From contig CADEGD010000035.1 of NCBI GenBank assembly GCA_902826795.1, positions 1-42,352 on the forward strand: DNA of 42,352 bases, in the 5' to 3' direction. The position numbers and the translations under genes are program-made. The DNA comes from an uncultured Acidobacteriota bacterium (lineage in GTDB: Bacteria > Acidobacteriota > Blastocatellia > Pyrinomonadales > Pyrinomonadaceae). Numbering within the stretch: the stretch's first letter is position 1; each line of letters starts with the position of its first letter. The notes beneath the pieces were generated by a model that saw only the letters and a program-made list of their open reading frames with translations, was not told where the DNA came from and ran no database searches. Below, piece after piece: positions 35,235 through 42,352 of the stretch.

Positions 35235-35933
35235 TCACGCCCAAACTGTAGCCCGATCGATCAATTCTTTTACTGCCTCTATGGGCTTACCTTTGCCGAA
35301 TACGGCCGAGCCCGCGACTACGATCTCAGCTCCGGCATCGCGGACTTCAGCGATGTTCGAGGCATCGATACCGCCGTCGATCTCGATCCGTGTCGGAAGC
35401 CCTCGGCTGTCTATCATCTGCCGAAGCCGGCGCAGCTTATCAAGCGAAGTGGGCACAAACTTTTGCCCGCCAAAACCCGGGTTCACGGACATCAACAGAA
35501 CAAAGTCCGCATACGGCAACGTCTCTTCTAGCGACACCAGCGGAGTTCCGGGGTTGATCGCTATACCCGCCTTCGCTCCGGCATCGCGGATCGCGACCAG
35601 AGTTCGCTGAAGGTGCACGTCGGCCTCAACATGAACCGATACCATGTCGGCACCGGCTTTCACGAATTCGACGGCATAACGGCCCGGTTCGGAGATCATC
35701 AGGTGCGTATCGATGGTCATGTCCGTCGCTGCACGCAGCGATTTCACCACCGGCAGCCCGATCGTGATGTTGGGAACAAAATGTCCATCCATCACGTCAA
35801 CGTGCAGGACGGTAGCTCCACCCTCGCGAACATCTTCGATCGCCTCAGCCAGGCGCGTAAAGTCCGCCGAGAGTATCGACGGCGCAATTTCAAAAGAGCG
35901 TAAATTTCCGTTTACTTTGTTGCCCAAATTCAC
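35235..35933 (-). CDS. rpe: ribulose-phosphate 3-epimerase
   Basis: Rpe interconverts ribulose 5-phosphate and xylulose 5-phosphate in the pentose phosphate pathway. The 232-residue TIM barrel has IAPSILSADFTRL, VLHVDVMDGHFVPNITIG, THLMI, LLMSVNPGFGGQKF and IEIDGGID, with the metal-binding and catalytic Asp/His residues intact. The start is GTG at 35933, 15 bp past the PASTA gene's stop. It sits in the run rsmB-PASTA-rpe-bamD, which parallels the rsmB...prkC...rpe order of Firmicutes. Confidence 0.97.
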   Translation of the reverse strand: MNLGNKVNGNLRSFEIAPSILSADFTRLAEAIEDVREGGATVLHVDVMDGHFVPNITIGLPVVKSLRAATDMTIDTHLMISEPGRYAVEFVKAGADMVSVHVEADVHLQRTLVAIRDAGAKAGIAINPGTPLVSLEETLPYADFVLLMSVNPGFGGQKFVPTSLDKLRRLRQMIDSRGLPTRIEIDGGIDASNIAEVRDAGAEIVVAGSAVFGKGKPIEAVKELIDRATVWA

Positions 35934-35948
35934 GTAATCGTTGTACTG

Positions 35949-36623
35949 CTACGGCCGGTTCGACGGCGGTCGCTGAGACGACGGACGCCCTTGACCCGGC
36001 GGCGACTGAGGCTTCGGCCCATCGGTCTTGTTGTCGGGCTTATCGTCTTTTTTATCACCCGCAGTATCTTTCTTGTCGTCGCTCGTACCCGCCTTCGTAT
36101 TGCTTGATGTTGAAGTCGACGAATTCGCAACCGTGTCGCGAGTAGTGTCAGCCGTCTTTTTCGCGTTTGCGTTAGTGTTCGTATTCGCCTTAGCCTTCTT
36201 CGGCTTATCGGAGATCATCTCCCCGATCTTCTCCGAATCGTCTTGCTCGACGTCCTTCTTAAGAGATGGCGGCGGAGATTGATCCGGCGTGAGACCAGCC
36301 TTGCTGACCACGACCGATATCCACTGGCCGCTTTTTACGGTATCGCCGGCCCGCGGCAACTGTTCAATGACGGTATTGATCTTCTCCGTGCTCTCGCGAT
36401 CAGCACGTTTCCTAATTCTTAGCCCGAGAGCCGCAAGCTCTTTCTCGCTTTCGACAAAATCTTTGCCGGTAATGTCGGGGACGTTTACCTCCGCCCCGTT
36501 GAGCGACATATATACGACGGCCGCCATAGAGAAAAGGAATACCACCAGCAAAACGCCGACGAACAGCAGCTTACCTATCGCGGAAAATCCTGTAGAAATG
36601 AAGCTCAACCTATTAAACCTCAA
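35949..36623 (-). CDS. membrane-anchored single-PASTA protein without kinase domain
   Basis: This 224-residue protein has one membrane helix (about 17-40). One PASTA domain follows (about 45-110, EVNVPDITGKDFVESEKELA, then GLRIRKRADRESTE and the strand ISVVVSKAG). The last 100 residues are a low-complexity Lys/Asn/Thr/Ser-rich tail ending in a Pro/Arg-rich stretch. PASTA domains bind peptidoglycan fragments or beta-lactams. No kinase domain is present although the gene sits where prkC stands in Firmicutes. The TTG start at 36623 is uncertain; the TTG at 36608 is an alternative with GAGG upstream. Confidence 0.85.
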   Translation of the reverse strand: MRFNRLSFISTGFSAIGKLLFVGVLLVVFLFSMAAVVYMSLNGAEVNVPDITGKDFVESEKELAALGLRIRKRADRESTEKINTVIEQLPRAGDTVKSGQWISVVVSKAGLTPDQSPPPSLKKDVEQDDSEKIGEMISDKPKKAKANTNTNANAKKTADTTRDTVANSSTSTSSNTKAGTSDDKKDTAGDKKDDKPDNKTDGPKPQSPPGQGRPSSQRPPSNRP

Positions 36624-36672
36624 CCAAATTCTAGCATTTCAAAACCGATATGTAACGACACCGATGAGGGAT

Positions 36673-37941
36673 TTAACGCCTCTCAAAAGATGCGAAAAAG
36701 AAACCGTCCGTTCGGTCGCGGTCAGGAAACGTTCTACCAAAGCCTTCGTCAGTAAGAAATCGGACTCCGATCTCCTCGCTTACAACCTTAAAGTCGTCCG
36801 ATTCGCGAAGAAACGCCGAAACTATGTCTTCATTCTCTTCCCTTTCCAGCGAGCACGTAGAGTAGTAAAGCCTACCGCCAACTTTCACGAGCTTCGATGC
36901 ATTGTTCAGTATCGACAGTTGTTTCCTAGATAACTCATCAATGTCGTTCGGGCTTAGAAAGTACCGGATCTCGGGGTTGCTGGCGATCGTGCCCGTGCCC
37001 GTACATGGAGCGTCGACCATCACGGCGTCGAAGCTTTGTTCGTCGAAGGGTAATTCAGCTTCTGCGTTGTACCGCACAACCAAAACGTTATCAGCCCCTT
37101 GCCAATCACAGTTCGAGCGAAGGAATTCGACACGCGGCTGATAGAGATCGCCGGCCACTACCGAAACGCCGCTTTCCCGATAGCGGATCGCGATCTGCGA
37201 CGTTTTCCCGCCAGGTGCCGCACACACGTCGAGAAACCTTCCTCCAGCGGGAACCGAAACAAGGTTCGCGATCATCTGCGATGCTTCGTCTTGAAAGTAG
37301 ATCAGCCCTTTCTCTGATAAATGCCGCAGCCGTTCCGTAACCCTTTCGACGGTAAACGCCCCATCGACGATTTCAGACTTGATAGCACCATCGAGTTCCA
37401 CATCACCTTTTCCCGTGATCCGAAAGGAAGATCGAGTGGGACTGTTGTTTGCCGCCGCGATCGACATCGCGCGCTCGACCCCGAACTGTTCGGTCCAGCG
37501 GTCGATAAGCCACTGCGGATGCGATAGCTCAATGCCGATGTCTTGCGAAAAAGTTTCCCCTTTCTTTTCGGAGATCCTTCGAAGTACCGCGTTGACCATC
37601 CCCTTGGCGGAGGTCTTCTTTGCTCTCTGGACCAAGGCAACGCTCTCATTGACGGCGGAATGAGCTGGTATCCGGTCGAGTTCGAGCAGTTGGTATGCTC
37701 CGATCCTTAGAGCCGTCAAAACCTCAAGGTCGATCTTCTTCCCGCGCCTAAATTCGCCAATTCGAAAATCGAGAGAAAGTTTTCGCCTAAGTACGCCGAG
37801 CACGATCTGGTGGCAAAGGGGCGCGTCCTTGGTGCTCAGGCCGGATTCGTATTGAGGAAGAAGTACGGAAGAAAACGCTCGGTCGCGCTCAACCCGGAGG
37901 AGAATTTCATATGCGGCGACGCGAGCCGGAGAGATCGGCAT
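36673..37941 (-). CDS. rsmB: 16S rRNA m5C967 methyltransferase
   Basis: RsmB uses SAM to methylate C967 of 16S rRNA. The 422-residue protein has an N-terminal NusB-like RNA-binding domain (about 1-130, with ALRIGAYQLLELDRIPAHSA) and a Rossmann-type methyltransferase domain. The SAM motif is FLDVCAAPGGKTSQIA. The two active-site cysteines are in VDAPCTGTGTIASNPEIR and YYSTCSLEREENE. The ATG at 37941 overlaps the trhO stop codon by one base (TAATG), indicating coupled translation. Confidence 0.96.
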   Translation of the reverse strand: MPISPARVAAYEILLRVERDRAFSSVLLPQYESGLSTKDAPLCHQIVLGVLRRKLSLDFRIGEFRRGKKIDLEVLTALRIGAYQLLELDRIPAHSAVNESVALVQRAKKTSAKGMVNAVLRRISEKKGETFSQDIGIELSHPQWLIDRWTEQFGVERAMSIAAANNSPTRSSFRITGKGDVELDGAIKSEIVDGAFTVERVTERLRHLSEKGLIYFQDEASQMIANLVSVPAGGRFLDVCAAPGGKTSQIAIRYRESGVSVVAGDLYQPRVEFLRSNCDWQGADNVLVVRYNAEAELPFDEQSFDAVMVDAPCTGTGTIASNPEIRYFLSPNDIDELSRKQLSILNNASKLVKVGGRLYYSTCSLEREENEDIVSAFLRESDDFKVVSEEIGVRFLTDEGFGRTFPDRDRTDGFFFASFERR

Positions 37942-38699
37942 TAGTCTTCCTGTGATAGATCGTCCAACCGGCCAGGATCGAGATTGCTGTCAACCGTCAC
38001 TCGCGTATCGAAAACGTAACATTCGCCTTTCCACAACTGCTTCTCCGCCGGAATTTCCTCGAGATACTTCAATATGCCGCCCTCTAGTTGATAAACATTC
38101 TGAAAGCCCAAAGAACGCATGTAAGGAGCGAATTTTTCACAACGGATACCGCCGGTGCAGAACATAGCGATCTTTTTGTGCTTTTCGGGATCCAGGTTTT
38201 CGCGAACGAAATCCGGCAGATCGCTAAACTTTTCCGTCACCGGATTGATCGCATTCTCGAAGGTTCCGGTCTTAAATTCATAGTCATTTCGAGTGTCGAG
38301 AATAAAGACTTCAGGATCCGAAATGACGTCATTCCATGCCGAAGCTGGAACGTGAGTACCTTCACCAAGGCTGATATCAACACCGCGTTTTAAGGTGACG
38401 ATCTCGGGCTTTATCTTAACGTCGACCTTACGAAACGGAATCTCGGTTGAATACGAATACTTAGGCTGCAGCTCAATACCGAGAAGTTCGGAGAGCCCTG
38501 GAATGAAGCTATCGATTTCATTTTCATGTCCGCAGATCGTTGAGTTTACGCCCTCTTCGGCAAGTATCACGGTGCCGAAAATTTCGGCCGATCGCATCCT
38601 ATCTCGCACAATTTCGCAAATCGAGCGTAAACTCTCCGTCGGAATGTTAACGAACTTATAAAATGCAGCAATTTTGTATTTCTGAGTCGGTGAACTCAT
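37941..38699 (-). CDS. trhO: rhodanese-related tRNA uridine 5-hydroxylase TrhO
   Basis: TrhO (YceA) adds oxygen at C5 of wobble uridine 34 in tRNAs to begin 5-(carboxy)methoxyuridine formation. The 252-residue length fits. The N-terminal domain has FGTVILAEEGVNSTICG. The rhodanese domain has ILDTRNDYEFKTGTFENAIN and the catalytic loop MFCTGGIRCEKFA with Cys181 and Cys187. It is the first gene of the trhO-rsmB-PASTA-rpe-bamD run. Confidence 0.94.
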   Translation of the reverse strand: MSSPTQKYKIAAFYKFVNIPTESLRSICEIVRDRMRSAEIFGTVILAEEGVNSTICGHENEIDSFIPGLSELLGIELQPKYSYSTEIPFRKVDVKIKPEIVTLKRGVDISLGEGTHVPASAWNDVISDPEVFILDTRNDYEFKTGTFENAINPVTEKFSDLPDFVRENLDPEKHKKIAMFCTGGIRCEKFAPYMRSLGFQNVYQLEGGILKYLEEIPAEKQLWKGECYVFDTRVTVDSNLDPGRLDDLSQED

Positions 38700-38750
38700 A
38701 ACCCATGAGTATAACTTTTGGGCCTACTGTTATAAACCATGGAGCTTACC

Positions 38751-38799
38751 ATAACAATTGTTATTGGTATCTTGCTTTTCCGTAACGAAGGCTTATAAT
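38751..38799 (+). promoter_or_regulatory. sigma70 promoter with upstream palindromic operator
   Basis: TTGCTT (38772-38777) and TATAAT (38794-38799) are 16 bp apart. A perfect 14-bp palindrome ATAACAATTGTTAT (38751-38764) sits just upstream of the -35. The TATAAT covers the first ATG of the following reading frame, so that ATG should not be translated. A TSS near 38806 fits the GTG start at 38825. Confidence 0.65.
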
Positions 38800-38824
38800 G
38801 AACGATTTTAGAGCAGGGGAAATT

Positions 38825-39214
38825 GTGAGCAGTACAGAAAGCAGTAAGCAGTATTTGTTAGAGATCGTGGATCGCGGCCGCTATCTTTTCGCCTCGATCA
38901 AAGGCGAAAAAGGAACCCTTGAAATAGCGATGTCTTATTGGAGCGAGATCGCCAAGGCAGTTTTAAGTTCCGGGTTGAAACGCGTTTTGGTTATCGAAGA
39001 TATCCCGGAGATGATAACGATCGCTGAGGTCCACCAACTTGTAACCAGCCTCGCTGACCTTCCCATAAAAAGCGTCAGGCTGGCATTCGTCGATCTGCAC
39101 GCGGAACATGCAAGCCTTAATAACTTCGGTATCCTGGTCGGCGAAAATCGCGGCCTCGCGATGAAAGCCTTCGATACTGAGGAGGCAGCCGAAGAATGGC
39201 TGCTCAACGAGTAG
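38825..39214 (+). CDS. SpoIIAA/STAS-like small protein of unknown function
   Basis: This 129-residue protein starts at the GTG at 38825, which has AGGGGA 5 nt upstream. The ATG at 38798 lies inside the -10 element and is rejected as the start. The fold pattern (YLFASIKGEKGTLEIAMSYW, then KRVLVIEDIPEMITIAEVHQ, and SVRLAFVDLHAEHASLNNFG, ending in EEAAEEWL) resembles SpoIIAA-like STAS or SEC14-type domains. I do not know its partner or ligand. It converges with fmt, the two stop codons being adjacent. Confidence 0.6.
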   Translation: MSSTESSKQYLLEIVDRGRYLFASIKGEKGTLEIAMSYWSEIAKAVLSSGLKRVLVIEDIPEMITIAEVHQLVTSLADLPIKSVRLAFVDLHAEHASLNNFGILVGENRGLAMKAFDTEEAAEEWLLNE

Positions 39215-40141
39215 CTAGGCCAATACATCACCGGCCTTGAGTTGTATTCCGTTCAAGAAATCTCGTGCGGACATCCGGCGTTTACCTTCAAGTTGAAGTT
39301 CGAAAACCTCGAGCAAAGAGCCTTCGCCGCACGACACCACGAGTTTGTCGCCCAGGGCCTGGATCACCGTTCCGGCGGTTGCCACGAGCTTATCCGGCAA
39401 CGGACACGCATTCCATAGTGTCAGTTTCATCCCGTTGAGCGACGTGAACGTCGTGGGAAATGGCTGGAATCCGCGAACCATGCGGTCGATCTGTTCGGCC
39501 GGATAGCTCCATTCGAATCTTCCATCGTCTTTTTTCATGATCGGAGCGAGTGTCGCCAGGGCATGATCCTGACGTTTCGGTTCGATCGACGTAAGCATTG
39601 CAAGCGTTTCCGACAGCAGTTCGGCACCAATGTCACCAAGCCGCGACATCAGGCTTATCGAATCTTCAGTTTCACCGATCGCCGTTTCCTTTTGAAGCAG
39701 AATATCGCCAGTATCAAGGCCCGCGTCCATTTTCATCGTTGTCACGCCCGTCACCGATTCTCCATTTACGATCGCCCAATTTACCGGAGCGGCTCCGCGG
39801 TATTTCGGCAGCAGCGAAAAATGAACGTTGATCGATCCATTCGGAAACGCATTCAAAAATCCTTCCGGAAGAATCCGACCATAGGCGACTACGACCGCCA
39901 CGTCCGCGTGGAAGGATTTGAACTCTTCCAATGCCTCGGGAGTCTTGATCTTGGTCGGCTGAAGGAGAGTCAATCCGCTATCGATTGCGAGTTGTTTTAC
40001 CGGCGAGAACGTGATCTTGTTGCCTCGGCCCGAAGGACGGTCAGGTTGCGTGTAAACCGCGGCGATCTCGTGGCCGTCGCTCATCACCCGCTGAAGCGAC
40101 ACAGCCGCTGCAGCCGGCGTACCCATGAATACGATTCTCAT
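39215..40141 (-). CDS. fmt: methionyl-tRNA formyltransferase
   Basis: Fmt formylates initiator Met-tRNA using 10-formyltetrahydrofolate. I start at the ATG at 40141 (MRIVFMGTP), the usual N-terminus; the frame upstream is open but has no family residues. The 308-residue protein has VVVAYGRILPEGFL, then INVHFSLLPKYRGAAPVNWA with the conserved His and SLLPKYRG, and TTMKMDAGLDTGDIL. The C-terminal tRNA-binding domain begins near residue 205. Its gene is close to rsmB, as in many bacteria, but the SpoIIAA-like gene lies between in the opposite direction. Confidence 0.96.
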   Translation of the reverse strand: MRIVFMGTPAAAAVSLQRVMSDGHEIAAVYTQPDRPSGRGNKITFSPVKQLAIDSGLTLLQPTKIKTPEALEEFKSFHADVAVVVAYGRILPEGFLNAFPNGSINVHFSLLPKYRGAAPVNWAIVNGESVTGVTTMKMDAGLDTGDILLQKETAIGETEDSISLMSRLGDIGAELLSETLAMLTSIEPKRQDHALATLAPIMKKDDGRFEWSYPAEQIDRMVRGFQPFPTTFTSLNGMKLTLWNACPLPDKLVATAGTVIQALGDKLVVSCGEGSLLEVFELQLEGKRRMSARDFLNGIQLKAGDVLA

Positions 40142-40227
40142 AAAAAGCGAACGCCCACGCGTGAGCAAGGGCGTAATATCCGACGTAAGGTCATGCTGTT
40201 GTTAAAGCGAGGGCTGTTTTCAATCTA

Positions 40228-41130
40228 CTAATATGCGCAGTGATAATTCGATCCCTCGAAGTGCTTGACCCATGCGTCACCCTGCCGCTTGTAGACATTA
40301 AATCCTGCACCTTCGAACGACATTACATAGGAAAATATCTCGCTGTCCCCGTCGCCGTCGACGTCGAATATATCAATAAGCCGCTCGTGGTAAGCGCCGC
40401 TATCGACGTCCTTGATATCCTGGCTCATCGTCTCCGCCTGCTTGATACGTCGGCTTTCGGAATAACCGAAACGATACTTCTTATCGGCACCGAGTTCGGC
40501 GATAAAGAAGAGAACTTCCCTCTCAGTGGCACTTGGCTCTACCCAGAACGAACCGACCATTTCGGCCTGTCCGTCATTGTTAACATCAAGAGCCGTAAGG
40601 TTGTGATACTTGAGGTTTTTCGCAACTTCGGCGGAGATGGCATTCTTCGTAAACGTCTCTCTAACAAGCGTCTCGATCTCGGCGCGTTCCGCGGCAGTAG
40701 GCAGACGCCGAACGCCGCTTCCGGGCTTCGTGACACGAGCGTTGGTCGCAAGCGCCATGATGTTGCCCTTGAGCGCCGACCGTGTCGTCTTGGTTGTGAC
40801 ATCCGCCGTATTCTTACCGCAATCCGAGGTAGAATTGGAGGATATGACCGCAACACTTCCCGCGACTTTGCCGCCGAAGACGAGCGGAAACATTTTCCCC
40901 TTCGCAAAGTAGGCTCGATGGAAAGCAGTCAAGGCCGGTGCATCCGACGCTCCGTCGATCGCCTGCGTCATCGCACCTTTCGCGCCGATATATCCGATCG
41001 GCTCGATCATCTTGCCGTCATTCAGCACCGCAAAGATCACCGCCTTCGCCGGCTTAGCGACCGGACGTCGCTGGGCATAGATCCCGGATGTTAGACCGAG
41101 GACCAACAACAACAAGAGTAGCTTCTTCAT
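40228..41130 (-). CDS. secreted protein of unknown function with calcium-binding-like loops
   Basis: I do not recognise a family for this 300-residue protein. It has a signal peptide (MKKLLLLLLVLGLTSGIYAQ). Two Asp-rich loops in the C-terminal part, ALDVNNDGQAEMVG and IFDVDGDGDSEIFS, resemble FG-GAP/EF-hand-like calcium loops of beta-propeller blades. The N-terminal half is beta-rich with one cysteine, and a second Cys lies near the C-terminus (YHCAY). It starts 2 bp past the stop of the aldehyde dehydrogenase gene, so it is probably cotranscribed with it. Confidence 0.75.
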   Translation of the reverse strand: MKKLLLLLLVLGLTSGIYAQRRPVAKPAKAVIFAVLNDGKMIEPIGYIGAKGAMTQAIDGASDAPALTAFHRAYFAKGKMFPLVFGGKVAGSVAVISSNSTSDCGKNTADVTTKTTRSALKGNIMALATNARVTKPGSGVRRLPTAAERAEIETLVRETFTKNAISAEVAKNLKYHNLTALDVNNDGQAEMVGSFWVEPSATEREVLFFIAELGADKKYRFGYSESRRIKQAETMSQDIKDVDSGAYHERLIDIFDVDGDGDSEIFSYVMSFEGAGFNVYKRQGDAWVKHFEGSNYHCAY

Positions 41131-41132
41131 TC

Positions 41133-42352
41133 TTACACCTTCCTCGCGATCGATTTACCCTGCATGAACTGGATCAGATACTCGCGTCCGCCCGCTTTCG
41201 AATCAGTCCCGCTCATGTTGAATCCGCCGAACGGATGCACGCCGACGAGGGCTCCGGTGCATTTGCGATTCAGATATAGATTGCCGACGTGAAAATCGCG
41301 TCGAGCCTGCTCCAAACGCTCTTCCGATTTCGAGTAGACCGCTCCAGTCAATCCAAACTCGGTTCCGTTAGCGATCTCAAGCGCGTTGTCGTAATCCTTC
41401 GCCTTGACCACCGCCAGCACCGGAGCAAATATCTCTTCCTGCTCGATCGTGTCGCCGGCTTTCACATTAGAGATAACGGTCGGTGAGATGAAGTATCCTT
41501 GCGAGTCGTCGCCGGTTCCGCCGGTCGCGACCTTGCCGCCTTCGGCGATGCCCTTCCGAATATAATCGAGCGTCTTGTCGAACGAGCGTTTGTTGATCAC
41601 CGCCGCGACGTTCGTATCGCCCTCGGTCGGCTGGCCGACGTTAAGCTTTTCAGTCAACGCAACAACCTTTTCAAGCAGTTCGTCGTGAACCTTCTCATCC
41701 ACGATCAGCCGCGAACATGCCGAACATTTCTGTCCCTGAAATCCGAATGCCGCCTGAACGATCCCCGTGGCCGCCGAATCCAGATCCGCATCGTCCGCAA
41801 CCACGATCGCGTCTTTACCGCCCATCTCAGCGATAACGCGTTTGATCCAGATCTGCCCTTCGCGAGCCTTCGCAGCTACTTCATTGATGTGCAGCCCGAC
41901 GCCCTTCGATCCGGTGAACGAAATGAAGCGGGTCTTCGGACTCGTCGTCATCGCTTCGCCGGTCGCCGAGCTTCCGGTGAGAAAGTTCACAACTCCCTTT
42001 GGCAATCCGACCTGTTCGACGATCTCCATGAACTTTGCCGCAATGGTCGGCGAATCGGATGACGGCTTGAGGACGACGGTGTTTCCGGCGACGACCGCCG
42101 CCATCGTCATGCCCGCCATGATCGCAAGCGGGAAATTCCACGGCGGAATTACCGCTCCTACTCCGAGCGGAATATATTCGAAACTATTGTCTTCGCCCGG
42201 GATCTTCGTGATCGGAAGTTCCTTTGACCAGCGAAGCATCTCTCGGCCGTAGAATTCCATGAAGTCGATCGCCTCGGCAGTATCACCGTCAGCCTCGACC
42301 CACGTCTTCGCAACCTCGACGACCATCCACGCCGAAAGCTCATGCTTCCGCT
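41133..42352 (-). CDS. pruA: delta-1-pyrroline-5-carboxylate dehydrogenase (cut by window edge)
   Basis: The frame is open beyond the right edge, so the 5' end (about 110-120 codons) is missing. The visible 406 residues match the glutamate-gamma-semialdehyde dehydrogenase type (RocA/PruA) that finishes proline breakdown to glutamate. They include YIPLGVGAVIPPWNFPLAIM, VVLKPSSDSP, FTGSKGVGLHI, the catalytic Glu in AEMGGKDAIVV, the nucleophile Cys in GFQGQKCSACSRL, and HPFGGFNMSGTDSKAGG near the end. An ATG at 42326 is internal and not the true start. The secreted protein gene follows after 2 bp. Confidence 0.92.
   Translation of the reverse strand, partial: RKHELSAWMVVEVAKTWVEADGDTAEAIDFMEFYGREMLRWSKELPITKIPGEDNSFEYIPLGVGAVIPPWNFPLAIMAGMTMAAVVAGNTVVLKPSSDSPTIAAKFMEIVEQVGLPKGVVNFLTGSSATGEAMTTSPKTRFISFTGSKGVGLHINEVAAKAREGQIWIKRVIAEMGGKDAIVVADDADLDSAATGIVQAAFGFQGQKCSACSRLIVDEKVHDELLEKVVALTEKLNVGQPTEGDTNVAAVINKRSFDKTLDYIRKGIAEGGKVATGGTGDDSQGYFISPTVISNVKAGDTIEQEEIFAPVLAVVKAKDYDNALEIANGTEFGLTGAVYSKSEERLEQARRDFHVGNLYLNRKCTGALVGVHPFGGFNMSGTDSKAGGREYLIQFMQGKSIARKV

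Noticed and set aside
40240..41094. Long plus-strand open frame (284 codons) opposite the secreted-protein gene
   Set aside because: The minus-strand frame has a clean signal peptide and domain-like loops; the opposite frame is Arg/His-rich shadow sequence.
1..42352. CRISPR arrays, prophage, IS transposases
   Set aside because: No evenly spaced repeats, phage structural genes or transposase-like frames were found in either strand.

Overview
The window looks like chromosomal DNA of an uncultured, Gram-negative-type bacterium. The best guess is Acidobacteriota, class Blastocatellia (Pyrinomonadales-like). I infer this from the mix of proteins: secreted proteins ending in a carboxypeptidase-regulatory-like module, Calx-beta and HYDIN-type repeats, a BamD-like factor, DUF2520, a NRAMP-related transporter with an altered motif, and degenerate palindromic intergenic repeats. 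No 16S gene or ribosomal protein is present, so the placement stays an inference. Most genes are housekeeping genes with even composition. There is no prophage, transposase or CRISPR array.

Layout. 1-8.6 kb: a truncated DinB-like gene, an OB-fold-like lipoprotein with its own terminator, a CrtC-like hydratase, a frameshifted Abi/HEPN gene, aconitase (acnA) and a gingipain-like C25 peptidase. 8.6-13.1 kb, minus strand: tRNA-Arg(CCG), a cyclophilin lipoprotein, the tightly packed set brnT-brnA-HAD-ppiB-dtd, and mltG. The brnTA toxin-antitoxin pair sits between two copies of the first ~30 bp of the HAD gene, as if it had been inserted at that gene's start. 13.2-17.1 kb: two secreted repeat proteins that share a C-terminal domain of about 83 residues. 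17.2-23.5 kb: ilvA, a slipin, a membrane-anchored glutathione peroxidase, and a NRAMP-like transporter followed by an MscS channel with a cyclic-nucleotide-binding domain.

23.5-30 kb, minus strand: an operon of a DUF2520 protein, Fur, a degenerate [2Fe-2S] ferredoxin-like protein and a membrane protein (the last three overlapping by ATGA). Upstream of it lies a 1168-residue orphan P-loop ATPase resembling the DUF6079/BrxC/PglY group of phage-defence ATPases. 30-42 kb: an M48 metalloprotease, a TPR protein, and the run trhO-rsmB-PASTA-rpe-bamD. In that run a kinase-less PASTA protein occupies the place that the PASTA kinase PrkC holds in Firmicutes. Then come a SpoIIAA-like protein, fmt, a secreted protein and the 5'-truncated pruA-type aldehyde dehydrogenase.

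The most interesting points are the apparent brnTA insertion with its compact promoter, the orphan ATPase behind a palindrome-rich divergent promoter region, the Abi gene broken at two homopolymers, the kinase-less PASTA gene in conserved synteny, the ferredoxin-like protein that has lost one cluster Cys, and inverted-repeat elements around ilvA.
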